Shown here: positions 13,008-24,814 of the stretch, in pieces
Layout: each line of letters opens with the position of its first letter
Position numbering within the stretch: position 1 is the first letter of the stretch
From: Sternotherus odoratus
Taxonomy: Eukaryota; Chordata; Testudines; Kinosternidae
Direction of reading: 5' to 3'
Assembly: GCA_032164245.1 (NCBI GenBank)
Contig: JAVMKO010000006.1
Coordinates: 39,334,319-39,398,318 of the forward strand
DNA length: 64,000 nt
Position numbers and translations under genes: made by a program
The notes under the pieces: model-generated
What the model was told of the DNA's origin: nothing
Database searches by the model: none
What the model saw: only the letters and a program-made list of their open reading frames with translations

Positions 13008-14268
13008 TATGCGGACAGAGTTGGTATCGAGGTTTGTTGCATGGATTGGTTCCTGAGTTAGAGTTAGTATGGCGCGGTGCGTTGTTGCTGGTGAGAATCT
13101 GCTTCAGGTTGGCAGGTTGTCTGTGGGCAAGGACTGGCCTGCCTCCCAAGGCCTGTGAAAGTGAGGGATCATTGTCCAGGATGGGTTGTAGATCACTGAT
13201 GATGTGTTGGAGAGGTTTTAACTGAGGATTGTAGGTGATGGCCAGTGGTGGTCTGTTGGTTTCTTTCTTGGGTTTGTCTTGCAGCAGAAGGCTTCTGGGT
13301 ACATATCTGGCCCTGTTTATCTGTTTCCTTACTTCCTCATGTGGGTATTGCAGTTTTAAGAATGCTTGGTGAAGATCTTGTAGGTGTTCGTCTCTGAGGG
13401 GTTGGAGCAAATGCAGTTGTACCTCAGTGCTTGGCTGTAGACAATGGAGCGTGTAGTGTGTCCAGGATGGAAGCTGGAGGCATGAAGGTAGGCAAAGTGG
13501 TCGGTGGGTTTTCGGTATAGGGTGGTGTTTATGTGACCGTTACTTATTTGTACCATGGTGTCCAGGAAGTGGACTTCTCGTGTAGACTGGTCCAGGCTGA
13601 GATTGATGATGGGTTGGAAGCTGTTGAAATCGTGGTGGAATTCTTCCAGAGTTTCTTTCCCATGGGTCCAGATGATGAAGATGTCATCAATGTAGTGTAG
13701 GTAGAAAAGGGGCGCGTTGCTGTACCTCTCCCACCAACTATCAAGGTCCTTTCCACCAGCACCCATGCAGTATCCTTGGCTTGTTTCAAAACATACAGAT
13801 ATCAGGAATTTCCAAGGCTATTACAATACATTCACATTTGTCAAGCATTATAAATTAGACTTTGCTACTAGGTCAGATTTCAAATTTGGGAGAGTGGTAC
13901 TCTAGTTAGCAACTGATTCTGCTGATGTTCCTCATTCCAGCTATCCAGGAAGGACATCACTTGCCAGTCACCTACAGTGGGATCCACACTGACACATACT
14001 ACTGTGGTTCTTTGAGATGTGGTAATGCATGGATCAGCACAACCTACCCTTCTTCCCTGCTTTAGGAGTTTTTTGCTAAGTCTTTTGAGGGAGGGTTGCA
14101 GCTGCTCTGCTATTTATGCCCTTATACAAGAGCATGCAAAAGCATAGGATGCATGGCAGCCCCAGCAGACATTGCTATTAAAAAGATTGTGAGCTCATAC
14201 GCGTGAGGTGATGTACACCTGTAGGAAGAGCCACACTGACTGCAACATCTCAAAAAAACTACAGTTAA

Positions 14269-14439
<171 letters not shown>

Positions 14440-14469
14440 TAGGTGTGCTTTATTCTATTACATTTTTAA

Positions 14470-14680
14470 ATGATTTACATCTTCAAAATCCAATGTGCAA
14501 ATTCACTAGCTAATCCTCACAACAACTCCAAATGTGTCAAGTATCATTTTACAGATGATGAGACTGAGATGCAAATTAAGTGACTTGCCCTATACAGCTC
14601 AGTGATTGTGTCAAACGGAGGGTTACATACAGAAGTCCCTGGCTTCCAGTCCTGTGTTCACTCTGAAGTGAAAGAATTAA
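14470..14680 (+). repeat. MIR-type SINE
   Basis: The stretch contains CATTTTACAGATGATGAGACTGAG followed by AAGTGACTTGCCC, the hallmark of the tRNA-derived CORE/MIR SINE family (given here in part). It lies immediately downstream of exon B. Confidence 0.7.
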
Positions 14681-15655
14681 TTAATTTGAAAGGTGAAACT
14701 ATCATTTTTATTACCTGCCAAAGCAAGTCATTGCTTAATATCTAAAGGCCATGTTGTGTGCTGAAGGGAAGAGCAGAAGGAGTATCCCTCCCTTATACAC
14801 CTGCACAAGAGCCAGTCATGTTTATAGTCCCTGCAGACTGAGCCTCATGCACTTCTTCCTCATGTTGCAAGCCACCCAAAATGGAGCAAAGGAGGCAGAA
14901 TAGTTCTGTCCCTACTCTTGACCAGTCAACGGCTCTGGCCAGATGTGCAAACGGAGTATGCTGCACCATCCTAAGAGAGGTATTACCTGTGCAGTTGAGA
15001 GCTCCAAGAGGTGGTATGCTTTTCTGGGGCAAATTGCCTCTCAGAGCTCACATTGGGGCAGTGCAGCACAGTTTATAATCATGACCTGCTTTAGGTTCAG
15101 AACTTTTCACTGTTGTAGTTTAATGAAATTATCTATAGGAAAGGAATAACAGAACTGTAATTTTGGCAAAAAATTAAAGGAATAATTGATTTTACTATTG
15201 TCTTTAAAATATATTTGTAAAATTATTATTAAATACATGTTAATGATGAGGAATCTTCAACTATTTTCACTTCCCCCTCAAAATGATCTGGGTAATTTTA
15301 TTAAATTAAAACTTTTAGGTTGTGTAGATATTCTTTTGTTATAAAAACCTCTAGATTTTCATGTGTTCTGGATAGCCTGTGGGGTGAAGGGTTGTTGTCC
15401 ATGTGATTGCTATTTTGGCATTTGTTCACTCATTTGTATCTTATTTAGACATAGGTGCTATACACAAATATTTTGAAAAGCAATATATTCAAATATAGCT
15501 AGTAGCAATTGTGAACCAATATCAACACAGTACTACTGGATAGAGGAAATTTATAGTGGAGTCATCTTGTCCTTTCCTTTGGGAGGAGTAGGACCTTTAT
15601 TATTCTGAAACAGCTTTGAGTTTCTGTAGTGATCATTAAGGCTACCATTTAGTCA

Positions 15656-15752
15656 CTGGTATTTTTAATAAAAGTCATGGACAGGTTACAGGCAATAACC
15701 AAAAAGTCACGGTCAGTGACATGTCCATGACTTTTACTGAAAATACCCCAAA
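15656..15752. repeat. Palindromic short element
   Basis: The words GGTATTTTTAATAAAAGTCATGGACAG (start, positions 15658-15684) and GTCCATGACTTTTACTGAAAATACC (15723-15747) are inverse complements with few mismatches. They enclose a spacer containing AAAAGTCACGG. It looks like the end structure of a decayed DNA transposon. GC-richer sequence at 15760-15950 may belong to the same element. Confidence 0.65.
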
Positions 15753-17224
15753 CTAAATTTTAGATGCTGGGAGGTAGAAGGCGGGTGCTGCTCTGGGGCA
15801 GCCCGGAACCAGTTGCCTGTTTGGACAGCCACGGGGTCAGCTGCTACAGCTGTGGAAGTCACTGAGATCCTGGAAGGTCACAGCACCTGTGACCTCCATG
15901 AAAGACTCGAAGCCTTCTATAGCTTCCTTGACAATCTGGTCCATTGCAAAGCTTATTCTTTAGCCAGTCTTCTTTCTTCCTCCCCTCCCCACTCAAATAT
16001 GTAATCTATATTTTCCCTGTTAAGAAAACATTACTTACTCTATTGTCATTTATTGAATAATCAGAATACCTGGCTCCTACCCACTTCATGGCATCTTTAT
16101 TACCTAAAGATTTTGCCGATTGGTATATTTCTCAGCAGCATGCTCTGTTTTCTTAATCTTTCCTAATAAATCTTATTTTCAAAACCTTTCTTAATTTTCC
16201 TTATTCTCACCTGAACTCTCTACAGATTAGTCTCTTTTGGCTGGGATAAACAGAATGGTGGTACACCTTTGGAGGCTGACTCCTGCCAAGTTAGCCTCCA
16301 AAGGCTGAAGAATTACATTGCTGTTTTCAGCATGGTTCTTTTAGTAATGAGCACCATATTGCTGTTGCCTGTTTTGTCATGTCATGTTTTAGGTGTGACA
16401 CCTTCTCAGTGCTCTGATAGTCTCTCCAATATCCTATAACTTGTGCATTTGATGGTTTGAGCCAATTTGTATAAATTTGATATTGGACAAATGTCACTAT
16501 TGATTTTAACTGATCTCTCCAATTTATCAAAGTTGTGCAATATTTTAATCCTGTCATCCAAAATAATTTGTTTTCCCACTTGTTCTCCCATTCTTCTTAA
16601 CAACAATTATTTTAAACCAGTATCTTGTAATGACTGCACATATCTAAGTATGGACCAGTTAGTGCTTGAATTGGGAAAACACTGCTTCAAGTTGGCAAAA
16701 ACTTTGGAGCCTTTGCCATCTCTTCTTTGACCTTGAACACTGGGGTAAAATATCTGCAAGTGTACTGTCTAATATGAAAAATTTATACATAGTTTTGTGT
16801 CATGGAGAAACAACCCAGATGTAAACTGGTACATCAATAATGTCTTGGCTTTCACACAGTCAAGGATTTGGACTCCCAGACTGGGTTATTTTTCTTGTTG
16901 GGAGAGGAATGAATGGCTACAGATACAAGAAGCTATATTTCTAGTCTAACATATTGACAAGTACGATATGTACACCATTGAACAGGAATGTCGATGGCAA
17001 AAGCAAATTGCTTGCTTATAACTCAGATTTGGAGGTATGGACAGGTCTACATTTAAACTGTTGCATCAGCACAACTGTCCCATTGCAGCTGAGCTGTATA
17101 GCAAGTGATTCAGAACTCCAACCAAGAAGCTATGTCCAGGTATAGCCAGAAGTTTACCGATAAACACTGTGAAGACGCTGCTGTTTCTTTTAACCACACT
17201 GAAAGTCTCAACATGAAAGATGCT

Positions 17225-18010
17225 AATTGGCCATCTATGCCACTGCAGCTAGAGTCACCCTCTGCGCCTGGTGACTCGCCCACTGACTGTTCTGCTGGTT
17301 TGGGATCCGCGATGCTCCCCGCTTGGCGGCGTCCACTTCAAGACACTGCCCTCCGACAGTGCCCCCTAGTCCGTTCTCGCCCCTTTCGGGGGGGCGGGGA
17401 GTGTAACAGCAGTCCTTTGACTTGCACCTGCCTCAGTGGCCAACCCCAACCCCAAAGTCTAGTCCCTCACATCAGGGGCATGTTGCAGTTTGTCTCTGCC
17501 ACAGTCCTCCATAGCCGGGTGCAGTACAAAGGGGAAAGGGGGGGACCGAGGCCCCCCTGCTACTCTGGGTCCCGACCCAGGGGCCCTCTAGCAGCAGCAG
17601 CCTCTCTGCCCTCCTTCTCCCCCCTTGTCCGACTATCTTCCCTGAGCCATTTCCCCTTTGGCCCCTTGCACCTCCTCATCCCTTCTAGTCAGGGGCCGCA
17701 GCATGACAAATAATGGGTGGAGCTCTGCTCTGCTCCCTTGAGCATTCCCAGCACTGCTCTGTCCAAAGTGCTTTCCTCCTTAGCTCAAGAGTCAGTCCTT
17801 CTCTCTTGCTAGTTAGGGAGAGACTGACTTCTTCTTTGCTAAGCAGTCTTTATATAAGCCCAGCCCGGCTCTGATTGGCTGTCTCTCCCTTTGCTATGAT
17901 TAGCTCTCTACGGGCCTTTGCTGATTGGCTGCCAGTCTGTACAGATTCTCTGGCCTGTTGTGGCCCTTTCTCTTATGGAGTGGAGCAGCCGCCCCACTAC
18001 ACACCCCTTA
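17225..18010. other. GC-rich unclassified block, possible retroelement promoter or LTR
   Basis: The base composition rises abruptly, with runs such as CGGGGGGGCGGGGAG, GGGTCCCGACCCAGGGGCCC and many CCTCC words, then TATATAAG near 17851. A 202-codon open frame spans 17105-17713 but has proline/serine/arginine-rich composition without domain character. The block ends just before a CR1 3' segment. A GC-rich LTR or LINE 5' region is possible but unproven. Confidence 0.35.
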
Positions 18011-18034
18011 TATATACCAGTGTACATTGTCACT

Positions 18035-18690
18035 GAAAAGCAGTGACTCAAAGAAGGACTTAGGCATCATCATAGATAATCAGCTAAGTATGAGCTCTCA
18101 TTGCAATGCTGTAGCAAAAAAGGCTAATGTGATCCTGGCATGTGTAAAAAGAGGAACAACACATAGAAGTAGGGAAGTGATCTTGTACATTGTGTTCTAT
18201 TCTGATGTTCACTCTTCAAGAGGATATGAAAATACTGGTGAAAGTTCAGAGGAGGGCCAAGATGTTGGAAAACAAGCCACACTGTGTGAGGCTTAAGGAA
18301 CTCAATATATTTAGTTCATCGCAGAGATGGTTAAGAGGTGGCTTGGTCATTGTGTATAAGTGCTTACACATGGAAAAATATATGATAGTGAGGGGCTTTT
18401 CAACCTTGCTGACAAAGGAACAGCAAGATCCAAGGGCTGGAAGTTGAAGCTAGACAAATTCAGCTCTGAAATGAGATGCAATCTCCTGAATGTGAGGGAA
18501 TTTGAACATTGGAACAGCTTACCAGGGTGGACTAACCCTGGCTTGGAATCTGGAAAATGAGGTTAGATTTCTTTTAATCAGATGAGCTTTAATTCAGTTT
18601 CTTGGATAAATTATATTGCCTCTATGTGTGCGGGGGGTTGGGCTGGATGGTCATGGTGTTCCCTTCTGGCCTTAAAATCTAAGTACCCCC
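18035..18690 (+). mobile_element. CR1 LINE, 3' end
   Basis: The + frame at about 18035-18190 reads DSKKDLGIIIDNQLSMSSHC and then AKKANVILACVKRGT, the conserved C-terminal segment of the CR1 reverse transcriptase. Downstream non-coding sequence includes GGGCTGGATGGTCATGGTGTTCCCTTCTGGCCTT, the usual CR1 3' tail (quoted in part; 18640-18675). It is 5'-truncated and carries several frame breaks. Confidence 0.85.
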
Positions 18691-20330
18691 GTTCATCCCC
18701 TCTTTTCCTTGGCAGTGGGGAGAAGAGGATTGCTTGCATTGCCTGCAGCATGCTCTTAGCACTTATAATTCTGCATTAAAGCAGTAACCATAATTAAATC
18801 TCATGCTTCAGGGTTTCAGTCAGTTGCCTGCAGAGGTCAGGAAGGATTCTTAAATTCCATAATCTGGACATTCACGGTGTCCAAACAAATCCCAAGTTCC
18901 TCTACCCGCTGTCTGTCTCACATAGTATTAATAAGTTTCTCTATAGTCAGTCATGCAATTTTTAAAGATACTTCCAGCAGTCTGGATTTGATTTCAAATT
19001 CTGTAAGCTAGTTGTCAAGCTTTCTGCTTTTTTTTTATATTTGTCAAGGTACTGTGAAGGTCACCCAGACACATCAGTAGAGAGTCTGTACTCTGCTTAT
19101 TGTACTCTCAACCACTTCTGCATTATGTTTAGCAGATGAGAAGAGATTATTTCATCAGCAATAAAAGAAAGTTCAGTTTTAGTCTTAACCTCTAAAGCTT
19201 CTCCTACAGATTTTAATTTTCTATCAGCATCTATAGTCACTTGTAAACAAAAGTGCAAAACTAAATAGTTTGAGAGACAGAAGAGAACTAACTGATTATA
19301 TCTCTTCATTTGTATCCCTCTGACTGGCTCACAAGAATCATCCACAAGATCTCTTGATTCAGATGCAGATAAAAAAGAAAATTAACTGAAATCAGCACCT
19401 TTTCTTGTGCTTCATCAAAGTGTGTAACTTCACCCATTCTTCCCAGTCACATTGAAGATGTGAACAATTCAAAATGCAGAATCTGGGGCGGTAAGAAGCT
19501 GGCCCAGGATGCAGCTTCCTCTCAGAGCATCTGCCATTTTACTTATGCCACATGAAATGTCTAACTCCTTGTTTTATTGTGCACCATAATTTCCTTTTCA
19601 GATTGTTTCCAAAAAGCCATTGTGACAACTAGAATTATTTTACTACTTTTTTCTTTTGCAATGCAGTTCTTTTCTGTCTCGAATATTTTGCTATTCAGAC
19701 AGTTACAGCTGCCCTGAATTCCCCTTCCTCTTAATTCTCTACCTGTGCTTCCTTACCCACTAACTCTTAACTTTCATTTTTAAGTCTGCCTTTTTGAAGT
19801 TTGTAAGGTATAACATTCCAGGAAGGGGTCATAGAACAGGACTGATGACCTCAAGGGATTTCCTGGAAATCCAAGCTGCTGTCTCTAAGCATCTTTTACA
19901 ACTGGGGTAACTGCCCCTAGGTTCACTTGAGAGCTGGACCTGTAACCACATGGAAGTGCATCCCCTGAATTTGAGAGTGTGCTCTAGTTCACTGATAAGT
20001 AAAAGGAAAGTAAATGAAAGATCTAAACCTACCTGATAGTCTTTTGACAGTGTTGGAATCCTATGCTAAATGACTGTTCCCTTCCCCCCTCCCCTTGCAA
20101 AAAAATAACCACAGTGATCCTGAGGATTTTTCCTAGTTGTAAAGAACATAGACCATGTGTGCATTTAGGCTCTTGTGTGACTTTGGTTGACCAAATGTAT
20201 TACAAAGCTTAGCCTTGCTAAGAGATGCTTAATGCAGCTTTTTGTATATAGGCAAAGGGTTATTAGACTATAATATTGTCTTAGCTGCTACCCTATTCCT
20301 TAGGCTATTATTCTAAGGTCATAATTAACT

Positions 20331-21905
20331 GAGCCCTGGTCTACACTATGAAGTTAGGTCAAATTTAGCTGTGTTAGGTCGATTTTATAATCAATGCGTC
20401 TACACAACCAACCCCGTTCCGTCAACCTAAAGGGCCCTTAAAATCGACTGCTGTATTCCTCCCCGACAAGAAAAGTAGTGCTAAAATCGACCTTGCTGGG
20501 TCAAATTTGGGGTAGTGCAGATGCAATTCAATGGTATTGGCCTCTGGGAGATAGTGCTCCAATGTGGCTGCTCTGGACAGCACGTTCAACTCAGATGCAC
20601 TAGCCAGGTATACAGGAAAAGCCCCAGGAAATTTTGAATTTCATTTCCTGTTTGGTCAGTGTGGCGAGCTCAGCAGCAAAAGTAACCGTGCAGTCCCAGA
20701 ATCGCAAACTAGCTCCAGCATGGACCAAATGGAAGACACTCAATCTGATTGCTGTATGGGGAGAAGAATCGGTGCAAGAGGATCTCCGATCAAAAACAAG
20801 AAATGCTGATAGATAGATAGATATACACACACATATATATACACACCAAAATCGCACAGGGCATGTTGGACAGAAGCTACAACACGGACAATCAGCAGTG
20901 CTGCATGAAAGTTAAGGGGCTCAGGCAAGCCTACAAAAAGACAAAGGAGGCAACTGGTTGCTCTGGGTCAGAGCCCCCATACATTCCGCTGCTTTGATCA
21001 GCTGCATGGCATTCGGGGGAGGGGGTGGGAAATCCTACTGCAGCCCCACCACTGTCTGTGGACACCTGCAAGGGGGGAGTCTTGCACAACAGTGAGGAGG
21101 ATTTTGTGGAAGAGGAGGAGGAGAATGCACAGCAGGCAAGGGGAGAATCTGTTCTCCCCGGCAGCCAGGACCTTTTCACCGACCTGGAGCCAATACACAC
21201 CCAAGGTGGGTTCCCAGACCCTGAAGCCAGAGAAGACATCTCTGGTGAGTGCACCTTTGTAAACACACTACAGGGTTTAAAAACAATTGTGTTTAATGTT
21301 TGATTTGCCCTGAAGACTTGGGCAGCAGAAGACTCGTGGCCAGTACAGGTACTGGAAAAGTCTGTTAACATGTCTGGGGATGGAGCGGGAATCCTCCAGG
21401 GACATCTCCATGAAGCTTTCCTGGAGGTACTCTGAAAGCCTTTGCAGAAGGTTTCTGGGGAGGGCTACCTTATTCCGTCCTCCCTGGTAGGACACTTTAC
21501 CATGCCAAGCCAGTAGCAAGTAGTCTGGAATCATTGCAGCACAAAGCATGGAAGCAAATGGTCCTTGGTTTTGGTCGGCCTTTTTCTCTCTGTTTTAGCA
21601 TCAGGAGAGTGATATTCACAGTCACCTAGTTGAAGTAGGGGAATTTTTGTAAGGGAACAGTCAAAGGAGCCCGTTCATGCTGGGCTGTTTGCATTTGGTT
21701 AAAAGGGATTATCCCTGATAATAGCCAGGTGGTGGAGGGAGAGGTGAAGGGATCATCTCAGAGAATTGCCAGGTGGCGGGGTGGGCGGAAGGTTGTGCTG
21801 CACATCCACCCAAAAACTGCAGTCCTCCTTTTAAATGGCCAACCCAAAGAGGACACAATCCTTAAATCTGTTATTGAAACAGTGAGGGATCCCTGGGTTA
21901 AACCA
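20331..21905 (+). mobile_element. Harbinger-like element with Myb/SANT-like protein remnant
   Basis: It starts with a GAGCCCTGGTCTACACTA end and TCGA-rich words also seen at 4858. The + frames encode AWTKWKTLNLIAVWGEESVQ and then QCCMKVKGLRQAYKKTKEAT, typical of the Myb/SANT-like DNA-binding partner protein of Harbinger-type transposons. An acidic stretch follows: SVDTCKGGVLHNSEEDF and EEEEE near 21055-21130. A GATA/CA microsatellite (20808-20848) has expanded inside the coding remnant and frames are broken. The right end and any transposase gene are not visible. Confidence 0.6.
20808..20848. repeat. GATA and CA/TA microsatellite
   Basis: ATAG units are followed by ACACAC and ATATAT units. 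It lies inside the Myb-like remnant and replaces coding sequence there. Confidence 0.85.
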
Positions 21906-23658
21906 GTGTCGGTCTAAAGCTGCTGTTAGTCTGGAGTTTTAGAAAATATTTGGTGTTTGTGCCAGACTTTTAGAGAATTATATTCATTGTTTATATAGTG
22001 AGGGAAATATATTAGACAAACAAAGATTAATATAATCCTTGTGAACAGCAAAGTTTAATGGGAGACAGGTAGCCAAAAGGAAGGCTAGCAGGAAATTATT
22101 TTGAGTTGTACTTCTTTAGAATCAAGACAAAACAACAGCTGTTACTTTCAGCGCTTTGAGTTATTTAATCAAGTTAAAGTAAAATGATTCTCCCATCAAC
22201 CTTTCTGTAAAACCTTGAAGAGGATTATTTTTCTTAACTTAGTATTATTTCATTACTAATTGGTGAGCCAGATAAATCAAACCATTGACTTACAGATTGT
22301 ATTCCAACTGTAATATCAGTTTGACCATTGTAATGTATTTCTTGTAAATTGTCAGGAGAACCAACTTCACCTAGCCAGTGGCATATTTCACTTAAAGTAA
22401 TATTTGTTCTATAACTTTTTGCTTAATCTTTAAATAAATGTATAAAAGACACTCAAAACTGATTTATTTTCTAAATCTTCAACATTAAACAACTATGAAG
22501 GAGAAAAAAGGAAAATCCTTAAGTCATGTCTGAGCTCATTTGGTATTTCAGTAACTTAAACTACAGCCCTATTATTTCTATATAGTTGATCCATGAATCA
22601 CTTAAAATGATTTTCTGAGTGATCTGTAATTCAGGGATAATAGGGTTTAGAGTATTGGGTTTAATTAAGGATGCAGAAAGTTTATATTGTTGAGTAATTC
22701 CTTTGCATGCTTCTTCCAGTATATTATGTATAAATGTTTTTCTTATGTGCAGTTTATGCTCTCTGTAAATGGTTATTTACAGTTGCATTTGTGTTAATAA
22801 CAATGTGCTTTTTGTGTATATCTAGCTTAGGTTTGGGGAGGGAGGGGTATATTAGAATTAAGAATGAAATTGGCTCTTAAATTTCCCATGCCTGTGTCTG
22901 CAATTAAGTGTTTAAGGAACAGTAAAATGTATAGGAAGGGAAATAACCTAACATGATTCTCAGTCTCAATCCTTCTCATACCCTCAGATGTCACTTAAGG
23001 TACAAGTAAGGTTCTGCTGTCCTTGTGTATCCTGGTCAACTGTTAGCATCTTCTTTATGTTGTGACATCCCTGAAGTTTTTTCTTCATTGAGTAATTTTT
23101 GATGAAGAGATTCTAACATGATTTGCTTCAACACATGCCACTTGAACTATGTAAAAGATTTGGAAAACATCCTTTAAAATCCTGAGTGTCCTGAATAAAA
23201 GAAATACTTATTCATTATGTTGTACTTTTTTTCTTCTTTATAGTCACCTTAGGTTTTTTTAATACATTTCTCCCATGTGCCTCAATACCACATCTTCCAT
23301 TTTTACCTGTTCTTTCTCTCATCTCCCAGTATCTGAGTTCCTTTTGAAACTTTGTCTATTCAGGGTCATTTGGTTCCCTCCACTCTTTCCCTCCACTGGT
23401 AGTCTTCCCATTTGCTACTGTAGGTCCTGCTTTTTTCTTTTTTTTCCCCTGAACCCTTTATCTTTTCTTACTGGTTTAAAAATTTTCTCGTCAGCCCTGC
23501 TGTTCTGGTACTCTGAAGACCGGCTTCCCACCTGTTCATATAAAGTCTGTTCAGTCCATACCACCACCTCTCCAACAGAAGGAAAATTAATGTTCTGCAA
23601 ATCTGAATCTTTTCACTCTTCATCTACCGGTTTACTTGCATGATCCTGTTGCTTACTG

Positions 23659-23814
23659 AGTATCAGAGGGGAAGCCGTGTTAGTCTGTATCCCCAAATAC
23701 AAGAAGTCTGATGTCACCTTATGCATCTGAAGAGTGGTTTTATTTTACCCATGAAAGCTTATGCCCAAATGAATCTGTTAATCTTTAAGGTGCCACCAGA
23801 CTCCTTGTTGTTTT
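23659..23814 (+). mobile_element. Short Penelope-derived foldback with hammerhead-like segment
   Basis: A 156-bp insertion is flanked by a perfect 12-bp duplication TGTTGCTTACTG (23647-23658 and 23815-23826). It begins with the family end GAAGCCGTGTTAGTCTG, then a short inverted piece (AAGTCTGATGTCACCTTA). It then switches to the opposite orientation with CTGAAGA (23727-23733), a degraded stem, GAAA (23753-23756), and GGTGCCACCAGACTCC. It is therefore an asymmetric foldback. The first ribozyme box differs from CTGATGA by one base. It contains no protein-coding part. Confidence 0.75.
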
Positions 23815-24202
23815 TGTTGCTTACTGCTTTATTCATTTTTGCTATTGACAGAATCTCTAAGAAGGCACAGCTACTGTCATCTGCTTCAGTTCTGATCTAG
23901 GGAAGATTCGTCAACCTGAAGATAAATCTTAGGGTTTTTTCCCTTTGATGTGCAGCCTATAGATCTTTTCTCCCTCTCCTATGAAATCAAGTGACTCCAT
24001 TTGTCTCTGATCATAAAGTAATTCATGTTAAATTGAAGATCAGCAAGTATAAAGTAATAGACTCATTCCACATGTCCTCCTAATCTCTTTCAAAATCTGC
24101 AATACTATTATTGTGGTGTTTGACCATCATATTCAATGTGTCATAGCTTGAAATCACGAAAGTCATAAAGTAATTATTTTCGTTCATTTCTCTTTTTTAC
24201 AG

Positions 24203-24313
24203 TTTCCAAATAAAACAGTTGCACATGTTGCCTGCAATATGCTTAACATGCTGATTCATTATGTATATAGGCTTCAAACATACCAAGCTGATTCACCTTT
24301 AAAAATTATTCAA
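24203..24313 (+). CDS. RALGAPA1: RALGAPA1 exon C
   Basis: This 111-nt exon of 37 whole codons reads [20 protein letters not shown] and on to SPLKIIQ. The acceptor is TTTTTTACAG and the donor GTAAGT, both strong. It is phase 0 on both sides, so skipping it would preserve frame. It belongs to the helical-repeat region before the catalytic domain and is very close to the mammalian protein as I recognise it. Confidence 0.94.
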
Positions 24314-24745
24314 GTAAGTTTTTGCAAATTGTTTAAAATATTGTGTAGTTTCCTAGGGATTTTAGGAAATCATATAATTGAAACTGAAGTAGCAAACTGA
24401 AGATTGTGATGTCAATGTTTTTATAGATGTTAAATTTAAAATCAAATTTAAGTTTGTCGCCTGCATGGATGCACTAAGTCAGTGGAGGAAAGCATCTGTG
24501 GCTTTTGTTGCCTCCTTGCACATCTGCATGAGACAGATATAACTTAGCGTCCCTAGTGTTCATTAGGTAGTGTCTTTTTGAAGTCCAATAAAAATTGTTT
24601 TACAAACAACAATCCAACTGAATGCTAGTTTGATGTAATTTTAGAAAAATTTAACCATAGTATGGTATTGTACCACATTTGCCTCATGACATATTTAAGT
24701 TTAAAGGAACTGTAACTTTTAAATAAAACTGTTTATTGTTCACAG
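24314..24745. other. RALGAPA1 intron C-D
   Basis: This short AT-rich phase-0 intron contains no recognisable repeat or RNA gene. Confidence 0.8.
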
Positions 24746-24814
24746 ATCCTGATAGCAACTATTACTCATCTTTTACCCAATACAGAAGCTTCTTCTTATG
24801 AGCAGGACAAAAGG
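24746..24814 (+). CDS. RALGAPA1: RALGAPA1 exon D
   Basis: This 69-nt exon of 23 whole codons reads [20 protein letters not shown] followed by DKR. The acceptor is TTCACAG and the donor GTAATT is moderately weak. It is phase 0 at both ends and close behind exon C (432-nt intron). It continues the helical-repeat region of RalGAP alpha-1. Confidence 0.93.

Larger units (their letters stand above)
12131..13792 (-). mobile_element. Penelope-like element, 5'-truncated, inserted in DIRS recombinase
   Basis: On the - strand, 13766 down to about 13380 encodes reverse transcriptase with LHYIDDIFIIWTHGKETLEE, containing the YIDD-type catalytic motif. It continues in another frame from 13410 to 13008 (LQPLRDEHLQDLHQAFLKLQ). 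The GIY-YIG endonuclease part (about 12720-12170) is degraded. Near the 3' end is a hammerhead-like sequence (12168-12195). At least two frameshifts and a MITE insertion (12721-13007) make it non-functional. Penelope elements normally combine reverse transcriptase with a GIY-YIG endonuclease. I found no clear target-site duplication; the right edge is approximate. Confidence 0.85.

Noticed and set aside
13356..13792. Penelope reverse transcriptase as a functional gene
   Set aside because: It is 5'-truncated, frameshifted at about 13390 and again near 13766, and separated from its endonuclease by a MITE.
16406..16606. Possible processed pseudogene on the - strand
   Set aside because: The residues look superficially protein-like (KILHNFDKLERSVKINSD) but I cannot match them to a known family, and stops flank them; not reported as a gene.
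17105..17713. 202-codon open frame on the + strand
   Set aside because: It lies in a GC-rich block with low stop-codon frequency; Ser/Pro/Arg-rich, no domain, no splice or promoter context.
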